A stretch of 64,000 nt of DNA from Trogon surrucura (Eukaryota; Chordata; Aves; Trogoniformes; Trogonidae). The translations under genes were made by a program, and so were the position numbers. The stretch covers positions 7,863,191 to 7,927,190 of the forward strand of contig CM036628.1 in NCBI GenBank assembly GCA_020746105.1, in the 5' to 3' direction. Shown here piece after piece: positions 54,653 through 64,000 of this stretch (positions are counted from its first letter, which is position 1; the number at the start of each line of letters is the position of its first letter). The notes beneath the pieces are model-generated. The model worked only from the letters and a program-made list of their open reading frames with translations. It did not search any database and was not told where the DNA came from.

Positions 54653-57562
54653 ACATTCAATCATGCCTTAGTTACCTAGGCAGAAAGGTTTACGTGCTGT
54701 CAGCTTTGACAGAATGAAGAACAAACAGTCGCTGCAGCACTTCCTATAACATGCAACTCAAATCCTGGGTCACACACTTGGTCTTGCTGCTTACTCAGCA
54801 CACCGCATGCCACATCTCCACGCCCTGCCACATCTCTCATCTTCCAGCCTAGACGGCCACATGGGCTTCTGTGTGAACAGAGAAGTGGTGGCTGCTTGAA
54901 CCTCTTTTCCATCTCGCCAGTTTGAGGAGCCAGGTCCATCTGTGCTGCTCTCAGGCAGCACCAAGAGTCGTCGCAGAAGTCATTGCTGGCCACCATGTGG
55001 TGGGCATCACCGGGGCCCTTCACAGCGGTTCTCCTACTAGGCCAAAATGCTTCACTAGCAGGCACAGAAACCAACACCTACTGCAAAACAAGATGCAGCC
55101 TCATCTGATCAGAACTCTGAATGCCAGGAATCTGCTTCCCGATGGCGAAGAGGTGGCCTCGGTCCCCACAGGCATCACCTCTGTCTGCCTACTGACAGCA
55201 ACAGTTACTCCACGGGCACCCCTGAAACGGTCGGTCCTCAGCGCAGAGCCACAACGCAGAGCTCGGATGCGCAGTGGGAAGGAGCTCGCTGCTGGGTGCG
55301 TGTGTGCCAGCTAGGACACATCTTGCTGTAATCTCTTCCTTCGCTGCACAGGGACATGCAGAGCCTGTCACAGCTTTTCCCCAGGGGTTAGAGATGAACC
55401 AGCTGGACAAAAACGTAATCGAACTTGTCCCTGAATTCTTCTGAAGTCAGCTTTTTAGTTGGTTCAGAGAAGTGCGCAAGAAAGTTAATGAAATACTATT
55501 TAACAATTCTATTTTTTGCTTGCTCTCAAATCCAAGTAGCAGCTGTATGCGTTGCTCCATGCCAGGCAGGAAGTTCAATAATGCACACCCTCCTGTGGCA
55601 GCACCTGAGAACTGCAGAGATTATCTGAAGCAACAACCAGCCTTACAAAACACGTTATTTGCTGTACTAGGACTGGCACATGTTCAAGTACACAAGATAC
55701 AGACAGAAACACAGCAGAATGGGGAGCATGAAAGCATTATATTACACTGAAAGTCATTTACACCAAAAGAGAAGGAAACACGGCCCGTGTGAGAAGAGAT
55801 ATTTCCTTAAAAAAAAAGACAACTCTGATGAAACCCCCATTTTTCTATAGAAATCAACCCTGAAGAGCTACATATTTTGTTGTATCTGCCACTTCTTGAG
55901 ACAGTCACTCTAAAATATGTTGTGTTCATCACTGAAGTTTCTAGGAAGTGCACACCACGTCGCACTGCCTGCTCTCTTCACCAAGCACTGCAAGTCTCTG
56001 TAAGGCTGGAGAGCATTAGGCACAACACGGCCACGTTCTACTTCTCCAGCACACACGGAGAGTCTCAATCTTCCTTCCCCACCACCTCTCCCACCTTCTT
56101 GCCCCCCCCAAATAAAGTGCCTTCCCCATATCGTTTTCAAAGCTAAAGCATGCAAATCACATTCACTTCAGTTCCACATTTTGTTCTGCATTGTCATTAC
56201 GTCTGATTAAGCGTTCTTGAAGCTCCATGTGTTAGAATCAGGCCCTTTCATAACACTGCAGAAGTGAATTTGAGAGGAAAAAAAGAGGTATTAAATCCGT
56301 GAATGTTCATAAATGAGAACTGACATTTTCAGGTACCCTACATTTTCAGGAGAGGTTTAATGAATACCCAAAATGATGACAAGTATTTGCTGAGTGTCTG
56401 ACTGACAAAAATAGACAAAAATAAAACACCATGCTGGCTGGTACAGCAACTGCAGAGAATAATCTCTTTTCAGATTAATCCGTGCTTGATTATAGTTATC
56501 ATTGAAGGGCTAGCTTTAAACTCTTTAATTCACCTGCATAACTGCTATGTGTAACTCTGCTCTATTGTTGGACACGAAACAAATGTTTACAGCCGTTCTG
56601 TGATTTTTAACACAAAAAGATGCATTTTCTCCTACTAATATCTAAAAATTCAGTACTACTTTCTTGCACTGTCAGAAATACGAAGGCTATGAGCCAAGTC
56701 CCCTTTCTGGAATATGTCACTAAGGGAATAAAACACACTTTGCACAGGCACAGCAAAAGGAATAAGAGAAGCAGCTCTGGCCTGGGAGCTGCAAATAGAC
56801 ATGATAAATTCAAGCCACTACATGTGACTTTGCATGATCTCTGACTAGGGTCTGACTCTTATTTCCCAATGGTATAGAATTCAGGGCTCCATTTCCAGCT
56901 CCCTCAAATGTCACAGAAGAAGCAGGCTCCAACTTCTGAGGCAGGCACTGGGGTTTGGCAAAAGCAGGACAACAGTTTGAAGTCTTCTGGCAGGCAGGCT
57001 GCTAATGCAGCCATGTTCTAGCTGTTTTGTGTTTGGGGACATCTACTCCAGCACAGTCATTGCTTTGTTTTCTTGTTCATATTTCCTATATAGTTGCACA
57101 TACAGAGATAAGTTCCTATTCTCCACTAATGTTTTTCACAGAAGTGATTTGCAAACAGAATTTGCAAAAAAAAAATAGAAAAAGAAAAAAAAAAAAGCTT
57201 ATTTTTCACAAGAGTAGCATTTCAAATAAATAAATTTAGTATTAAAGCAAACATATGGTGCATTAAGAACTTATCAACACAATGTATATGATCCATGGTC
57301 TGTTTCGATTTGTCCAAAAATTACTCTGGAAGAAGAGATGCTGTAACAACAGCTAGGAAAGCATTAACTGTTGGTTCAGACATCCAAGGGTGCTGCTGCA
57401 TCTTCAGACAGCGCGGCAAAACTGACTTGAAAGGGCCAACTGTATTTCACCATCAGCATGGATAACAGCATCAGATCACTGGGCTCTGCATCATCCTCTG
57501 AAAAATCAGTGTTACTTACACAACACCAATTACTTACACAATATCAACACTGCTCAGAAATG

Positions 57563-57614
57563 CAACACTTGGTCAACACTCTTATGACCAACACTTGGTC
57601 AAAACTCTAATGAA
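57563..57614 (+). repeat. Two-copy tandem duplication, 26-bp unit
   Basis: Two neighbouring imperfect copies begin CAACACTTGGTCAA, followed by CACTCTTATGA or AACTCTAATGA. A second pair of ACTTACACAA motifs lies just before it (57.51-57.54 kb). It is a small local duplication in the intron with no other visible role. Confidence 0.7.
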
Positions 57615-58116
57615 AACCCGGCACCTATGCCATTAACTGGGAAACTATCGCAGCTGCTTATGAAACTTAAAAGTAATGAAAAAAAATCCCAGAAGACAAT
57701 GGAAGAGAGGACTTTTACTTGTAAAGCTCCTGTAAGCAAATGAATAATTACTGGATAAAAATAATAATCCCATTTTCAATGACAAAACAGAGACTACGAA
57801 AACTTTTTTTGAAGTTTCCTGCTGTAGCTACCTGTGTCTGATGTAGATATTTTGGACTACAGACTTGCTTGCAGCACTGCAGCCTTCCCTGTAGGAAGGT
57901 CCAGCTCCTGCCTCCACTGAAATCCATGGCAGTTCCCTCTGATTTCAGAGGTGCAGGAACAATCTCTGATCTAGAGCTCAAATCGTCAGTACTAAGGAAA
58001 CTTTTCCAGTCCTCATAACCACAGAGAGAAGCTGCCTGTATCTTGTATTTATCCCATAGTCCGGGCCTTCACGACGTATCAGGGAGAACTGAAACCGAAA
58101 GGTCAGAAATACTTAC

Positions 58117-58287
58117 TTCCACTAGGGATCAGGTCCCTATCCGGAATGAAGAGCTTATATCCATAGTGCTTTTCTAGAACATCTGGCAGAATTTCAAGTG
58201 CAAACTGCTCCTCTTCATTATTATCACAATCTAACGCATCGGGATCCACTTTGGTGTATGAAAGATACGCATCGTACTCCTTGTTGT
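58117..58287 (-). CDS. IL1RAPL2: IL1RAPL2 coding exon: TIR domain first half
   Basis: The exon is 171 nt, flanked by CAG (acceptor at 58288-58290) and the consensus donor GTAAGT. Two bases complete the Asp split with the upstream exon, and one base is left for the next. The translation starts [16 protein letters not shown] (TIR box 1, YDAYLSY), continues [19 protein letters not shown], and ends [14 protein letters not shown] (box 2, the loop that contacts signalling partners). The acidic insert DCDNNEEEQ agrees with my recollection of IL1RAPL2 (DCDN.EEEQ) and differs from IL1RAPL1 (NQETGEEER). Together with the terminal exon it rebuilds a normal TIR domain. Confidence 0.96.
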
Positions 58288-58614
58288 CTGTAAGGAAACA
58301 AATCCATGTTCAGCCTGCTGTTTGCAAGAGCACTACAAAGAGTACAGGGAATGATCAGGCATTTCCCAACAAAATTGTGACTTTTCACAGGAACATAGAA
58401 TCTGGCTTTCACAGAGAAGACCCAGACGAAGGCTATCCTTTCGGTTTTCTTCTGCATGTTGGGCTAGTGAGTAACTCTGCTTCACGTGGTCAGTGCACAC
58501 ATTTATGGGCAAAATTTTGATACAAATACTGAAGCTGGATCTTTTTATTTTAATCCTTTACATATCACTGATAGAAATCTTCCAACTTCTATGCCTCAAG
58601 AGTGCTATGATTAT

Positions 58615-58665
58615 GGAAAAGTTTTGAGCTTGGAAAAGTTTTGAGCCTGAAAAGTTTGGAGCAAG
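58615..58665 (+). repeat. 17-bp minisatellite, three units
   Basis: Three tandem units of about 17 bases: GGAAAAGTTTTGAGCTT, GGAAAAGTTTTGAGCCT and a more diverged GAAAAGTTTGGAGCAAG, then a trace of a fourth. It is intronic and likely to vary in length between individuals. Confidence 0.85.
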
Positions 58666-60860
58666 GAAAACTTCCTTGCACAAGGAATTGTGAGAAAATA
58701 CATGGCTTAACTCAAATGAATACTGATTGTGCAGAAAACAATGACAAGTATAAACAGTCCAAAGCATTTTTTTTCAGAAAATCTTGTACTTTTTAAAACC
58801 ATTCTCATAATTTTAGAGGTCACTTGACATTTTGAATACTCAGGGCTCACAGTACGTGAGGGAGAGAGAACTCCAAGAGCAAATGGGGTGCAGCAGGAGA
58901 CTCGCCCCTCCCTTCTGCCTGCAGCTCTGGGGTGGGGGCAAAGCCTCATCAGAAGGAGGCGGCAGGCAGTGGGTGACAGAGGGGACCCAAGCAACATCCC
59001 GAGGACACCAGGGCTGCAACACAGTGGTTTGGCTAGAAAGGGCAACACTCCTCCTCCTCCTCCTAAGGCACAGCACTGGGGCTTGTTTCCAGCTTTCTGC
59101 ATCTTAAACACAGAGCTAAGAGCTGGCAACTGTGCCAGGAACAGAAGTGGCACCACTATTGAGCTTGGGATCCATGCTGGGATCAGACTGCCTTAGTGAC
59201 ATTTCTCTTCGCTATTCCTCTGCAGTAATGGAAAATATTTTACTGGAAAAGTCAACCTTCAGCAATTCAGTCTCCAGGGAAGAACACACAGCTGCCATTA
59301 TTTATAGAAAATGAAAAATCAAATAGTTAATGTCGTGAGGACAAAACCGCATGAATGGAGAATTGCTGAGTACCAATTATCTGTAAAGAATAGCGCACAT
59401 GAAAGATAATTAAAGCAGCAAATATCATTGATGTATTTTGATAAAAAGAAAAAAATAGCTAATCATAATACAATACATTCCTTGATGACCTTGAAACAAT
59501 GGTTACTTTCTTATAATTCTTGACACAAAGCCAGACCCATGAGGGTCAAAGCTACAGACAAAGCATGTGAATAATTATATGTTTGTAAAAGGCAATTTGC
59601 CTAGTGTCACCATAGCTGTATGGGAGGATGTCCACCTGGCTTGCCTGTATTTCTCTGAAATCAACAGCATACAAAAATAGTAGTTACTGATGGAAAGATG
59701 ACAGAAGAACAAAGAGCAAAGAAATAAAGGCCAGTCAGCTTTGGAGGCCTGTCCAAAACCTGCTACCCTGTCCGTAACGAAGCCTGCCAAAACCTTTTAA
59801 GAGGAGCCAGCCACCAAGTGACCCGGGAGGCAAACATCCCTGCAAACATCTGAGAGCTCTGCAAAGGCAGCAAAGCAAAGCCCAGAGCACCGACACGCCT
59901 GGTCACAAAGCAGCACGAAAGCCGCGCGCGGATTCTGTGCCAGCGGTCCCCGAGCTGCTGCCCCTTCCAGCTGTGTAGGCACAGTTGCCCGCTCCAGCCA
60001 CCTCTGCTCACAACATGAGCAAGACAGACGTGGACAGAACCAGTTCCCCCGGGCTCCTGTGAGTCTGTACGCCTGTGTCACATCTCTGTAGTCCTGCCTC
60101 CCTCTTCACACAGACCGGACACAGCAGAAGGACCTGCCCATGCCTGCCCAGCGCTTGCCCTGGGCGCTTGGGGTGCAATGCTGTTTGGAGCCAGTTTCTA
60201 AACAGTTTCCCTTAATCCTCGCTGTCATTTTCCCTAAAATGCACAACACAGGAAGCAAAGGCATCCAACACTGCTTACACAGGGTATTTCTAGAAATACG
60301 ATAAAGCAAATCTAATGAGTCCCAAATCTTCCGTTTTAAAGAAATACATGTAGAAACGGAAAATGACCCTGCAATCACATCTAGAGAGCTGACTGCTCAT
60401 GGGAGCTCTTTATGTTCCCACTATAGCCTACATAAGTAGAAAGAAATATCCACACATATACTTTGACCTCAGTATACAAATACTCTGCTTCCATCTTTCA
60501 TTCTGCAGGATCGGACTGAGACACAAAGCTGCGGTAGTTCTAAGATCATATTAGAAAAACAAAAGGCTGTTTTCAGAATTAACACGCACAGAAAATCCCC
60601 TACGTGCTCATGGGGCTGCCTCTGAATAACTAGAAAATAATATTCTTTCATAAATTAAAAAGTGATTGAACCAGAGAAGTTACACGAATAAAAATGCAGC
60701 AGTGCTACACTTAAAACACGATACACAAATCAAAGCAGTCTGAAGGAAGTTACCACTTTGAGTCATTTTTGAAGCAGAGATGTTATGTTGGTATAATACC
60801 AAGATGTTAGAGGCAAATTATTTCCAAAACCCACATAATCTCACCCTTCATTTTCTCCTA

Positions 60861-61150
60861 GGTAGGCTCTTCTCGGTGACAACCACTGATAGGACAAGGG
60901 GTAATGGGCTGAAACTGGAACATAAGAGGTTCCGCTTAAACTCGAGAAGAAACTTCTTCTCAGTGAGGTTGACGGAACACTGGCACAGGCTGCCCAGGGA
61001 GGTTGTGGAGTCTCCTTCTCTGGAGACATTCAAGACCCGCCTGGACACGTTCCTGTGTAGCATTATCGAGGCGTTCCTGCTCTGGCAGGGGGATTGGACC
61101 TCATGATCTTTCGAGGTCCCTTCCAATCCCTGACATTCTGTGATTCTGTG
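60861..61150 (+). mobile_element. CR1 3' fragment
   Basis: The plus strand encodes the C-terminal end of CR1 ORF2 ([16 protein letters not shown], then [20 protein letters not shown] and [14 protein letters not shown]), followed by the 3' UTR and two perfect ATTCTGTG octamers at 61135-61150. It closely resembles the full-length copy at 1737-6272, so it is probably of the same or a sister subfamily and fairly young, but strongly 5'-truncated. It is antisense to IL1RAPL2. Confidence 0.93.
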
Positions 61151-62420
61151 TGATCAGTAAAAGCATTGTGCAGTATTGCCTAGTATGAAAAAAGCATCAT
61201 TTTAGGTTTTCCCACTCACCCATGAAGTTCGAGAAAAAGGTTTCCTGACCTCTATTCCTCCTATTTATTGTTCCACATTTTAAAATCCCCTGGATGTCAT
61301 ATCACCCGTTCTCCAAAACTGCTACGGACTTCATTGGAATGAATCATTTTAACACCATATCTACATGTTTCTAAACAGAAACATGTATTGTTTTGATAAG
61401 AGCAATGCTAACTGCAGAAAGTAACGTGCCTGTGCAACTGCACATTGGTTTTGGCACAACGGAGAAAATGTGCTCCCTGCTCTTTTTTCAAATACATTAT
61501 TGTTTCTAGATATGCTACCATTCCCGACTGCCTGCACGACACGTTAAGTGTTGCAGTGAGCTAGGAAAAGTACTTGAATACTGCACTTCAGATCTTTAGC
61601 AGATACTAGCTATATGCATATTAATAACTAATTAATTATGCTATAACAGAAGTGTTAAAAATACAGTAATAGGATTTAAAGTGCTCGGATTCAGTTTAGC
61701 AGGGCTTACTCCAGCTTCATAGGAGCAGGAATGTTCTATATTCAGGAGAATTAAAGCTTTAATTTAAAAATACATGTTTAGCTTTAGGCACCCAACAGAA
61801 TATATGCTAGTGAGAGGGAAGGTGGGGGAATAACACTGAAAACCAGCCTAGTTTATTCCTAAACACACTCTCCAGGCAAGTTGTACTTTTCCACTACGTT
61901 GTTTACAGTCTCCCAATTAACAGAAGTAACTAGTTAGCTTCAATAACAGTTGTCTATCACTAGTTACCAGAGTTAGTTGGTCAGCCTGAAGGCAACGCAA
62001 TGGAAACATTCAACGAAAAATACCTGGTGAAAGGGCTGCCCATGCGTGGGATGGATCTCAGGAGAAGCGATACTGTGCATATGTGGCATCAGGACACATG
62101 AACTCCTCTCCTCCCAAGACAGGAGGAAGAATCAGTTCACAAATTACATTCAAGCCTCTATAGGGGACTCATGAACAATTTTGACTCCCGTTTGCTTATG
62201 GCATAGCCCAGTGATGTTTCAGTGAAAAGATTCATTGATTTCAGGGGGCTTTGGGAGAAAGTCTTAAGGCTTTACACTGCTCGGTGCTTAGTAGTTACGA
62301 ACACTCGCCTGAACTACCAGTAAGTATCTCTTGAGATTCATTTCAATCTACAAGTTTCATCACTTTGGGTCTCTGAAATATTTCCATTGCATATATTGAA
62401 TTTTCTGAGGAACTGCTTAC

Positions 62421-62564
62421 CGTCAGCTGCTTCATCTGCTCCAAAGTTCTGTCTGTAGAACAGCATTAACTCTATGTTGTAGCACTTATAGATGGTCACG
62501 AGCAAAATAAGCAGAAGAAGGATGGCTCCCAGTCCTCCAGCAAGCTCTATTTTGTAGATCAGAT
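62421..62564 (-). CDS. IL1RAPL2: IL1RAPL2 coding exon: transmembrane segment
   Basis: The exon is 144 nt, between an acceptor ending TTTTAG and the donor GTAAG. After two bases finishing a split codon it reads [19 protein letters not shown], then [19 protein letters not shown] and NFGADEAAD, leaving one base (G) that completes Asp with the next exon. The stretch [17 protein letters not shown] is the single membrane-spanning helix, and the basic and aromatic residues after it mark the inner face. This fits the juxtamembrane region of IL1RAPL1/2. The preceding exons, encoding the three Ig domains and signal peptide, are outside the window to the right. Confidence 0.95.
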
Positions 62565-64000
62565 CTAAAATTAGCACAGAAAGACAAAAAGGTTATGATC
62601 TGTCCAATCTTTATTTACTCCAATCCACTGTACAATTGTGCCGCTTCCAATTCTAACCACTGTAACATCAAGAATGCCTATTTTTTTGTTCATTACCTAT
62701 TATTTAACTTTAACTCATTTACTCCATCTACTGCCCGTCTGAAACTACCATCCAGAACGCATTTGAGCTATAATCACAATTTTTCTACATGGGAATTGCG
62801 TAGTGGTTTTACACAGAGGATTAATCAACTTCTAATGAGCTTCTGGAGTTTGAAACTTCTGTACGGGCAGAGTGCATCAAACGTTGCACGCAACATGTGA
62901 GAACAGCTACGCTAGACATATTGTAACCCCACTTTGGAGGTTCTAGTACCCCTGAAATAATTAAAAGTTGTGAAGCAAGTGAACGAGTTGATGTGAGCTG
63001 CCAAGCCAGGACTTCAGCTGAATCACTGGAGAACAAATTGAGCATCCAGAATGCCCACAATAATAACATGAGAAGCCAGAAGCACACATTAGGCTGCTAA
63101 GAGACACTCTGTTTAAGTTGTAACGACCGCTATCGGAGTTCTCACACGTTTGTTTAGAACACACTATACTTTAATGGGAACTAGTACTAGTTAAAATTTC
63201 CTACTGGGAGGCTTTTGTTAGGAAACATCACTAGCAGTCTGTGTCAAAGAGCATCATAAATTCATCCAAATGCAATTATTCACCTTTTACAGTTGGGGAA
63301 ACAGAGTCACAGAAAAGTGAAGCAACATGTTTAAGGTCATTCAGCAAATTAATGCCAAAATGGGATAAAAACCATTGAGTACCAGTCCAGTGCTCTACCT
63401 GATCTAAGACACTAATTTTAACACACAAAAATGTTCTCTTAGCCTGAAACGTCCTTTGAATGCAATATTGCTCATAATACCATTCGGCATATTACTTAGC
63501 CATAAGAAACGACAATTTGACAGTAGCTACCTCTAACAGCCTATATTAGTTTAGCTAAGATGTCATGAAGGTATTTGCTGCTGTGATAAATAGAACATGA
63601 AGATGTAAAAACTGCAATACCAGCAACACAAAGTTTTTGTGATCTTTACACTTCTAAAACTTAGGTCAGAAAAAAATTATTGGTATGTCATTGGTGTCAT
63701 TTTCGAGATAAAAAGCAAATGAGTTGTCTATCTTTTGGGGTTATTCTTGCTTTGCCATGCTTTGGATTTCAATAATTAACATCAGATGTCAAGCTATTCC
63801 CAGTTTACAGTATCTCAGATGTCTGTCTAGTAAGAAGTCATGGACTACTAGATGGAAAAACTCTGTTATAATAGCTATTTAATCTCCCTGAGAACACAGG
63901 GAATTCATGAGATTTTTGTTACACTGCATGACAGAGTTAGCATATGCTCTAGGGATAAATCTGGTCACATGGAGAACAGATTTGGTTAAAATCACTTTTC
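62565..64000 (-). other. IL1RAPL2: IL1RAPL2 intron (partial)
   Basis: Intronic sequence upstream of the transmembrane exon, cut by the window edge. It is AT-rich and carries a MIR-like SINE relic near 63.28-63.41 kb. No exon was recognised in it. Confidence 0.8.
63276..63412 (+). mobile_element. MIR-type SINE relic
   Basis: The plus strand matches the core and 3' part of MIR in diverged form: CACCTTTTACAGTTGGGGAA, then ACAGAGTCACAGAAAAGTGA, then an AAGGTCATTCAGC block (MIR: AAGGTCACACAGC), and last GTCCAGTGCTCTACC (MIR: CCAGTGCTCTTACC). MIR elements spread before birds and mammals split, so this is an ancient fossil insertion in an IL1RAPL2 intron. Confidence 0.8.

Larger units (their letters stand above)
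48712..58116 (-). other. IL1RAPL2: IL1RAPL2 last intron
   Basis: This 9.4-kb intron has GTAAGT at its 5' end (58111-58116) and TAG at its 3' end. It carries an old CR1 fragment near 53.2-53.6 kb, a short CR1 tail at 54571-54652 and a small tandem duplication at 57563-57614. A GC-richer patch at 54.7-55.4 kb gives chance open frames. No exon was recognised, and none is needed because the flanking coding sequences join without loss. Confidence 0.85.
58288..62420 (-). other. IL1RAPL2: IL1RAPL2 intron between the transmembrane and TIR exons
   Basis: This 4.1-kb intron has GTAAG at its 5' end (62416-62420) and CAG at its 3' end. It contains a 17-bp minisatellite (58615-58665), a CTC-type run near 59.05 kb, a CpG-richer patch near 59.9-60.05 kb and a CR1 3' fragment at 60861-61150. 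No exon was recognised. Confidence 0.85.

Noticed and set aside
54922-55314. 130-codon plus-strand frame in the last IL1RAPL2 intron
   Set aside because: Antisense to the gene, in a GC-richer patch, with no domain and an overlapping open frame on the other strand.

Overview
This window looks like nuclear DNA from a bird. It holds several CR1 LINE retrotransposons, some ending in the ATTCTGTG-type octamers typical of avian CR1. The two host genes recognised are in the order known for amniotes, IL1RAPL2 followed by NRK. I cannot name the species. No bacterial-type genes, tRNA, rRNA or CRISPR array was seen, and I saw nothing recognisable as an LTR element.

Both host genes read right to left (minus strand). 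On the right, three coding exons of IL1RAPL2 are present: a transmembrane exon (62421-62564), the first half of the TIR domain (58117-58287), and the terminal exon with the rest of the TIR domain and the cytoplasmic tail (48014-48711). Their splice phases join exactly. The earlier exons, encoding the Ig domains, must lie beyond the right edge. The 3' UTR probably ends near 47.4 kb.

About 22 kb of gene-free DNA follows (26.6-47.4 kb). A strong CpG island at 24.9-25.8 kb then carries the first coding exon of a GCK-IV (Ste20-like) kinase at 25301-25357. Its second exon lies at 20312-20377 and encodes the glycine-rich loop. The paralogs MAP4K4, TNIK and MINK1 start similarly, so the assignment to NRK rests mainly on its position just downstream of IL1RAPL2. 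I found no third exon, so 1-20.3 kb is read as NRK intron 2.

That intron contains the most striking object in the window: a near-full-length CR1 at about 1737-6272. It is in the same orientation as NRK and has both reading frames open: ORF1, an SGNH-esterase-like protein, and ORF2, an endonuclease plus reverse transcriptase. Shorter, older CR1 pieces lie at 13.7-14.3, 21.1-21.5, 26.0-26.6, 53.2-53.6, 54.57-54.65 and 60.9-61.15 kb. A MIR-type SINE relic lies at 63.3-63.4 kb.

I found no convincing new biological system. The observations most worth following up are the apparently intact CR1, its ORF1/ORF2 junction and altered esterase residues, and the conserved, non-mammal-like start of the bird NRK protein.
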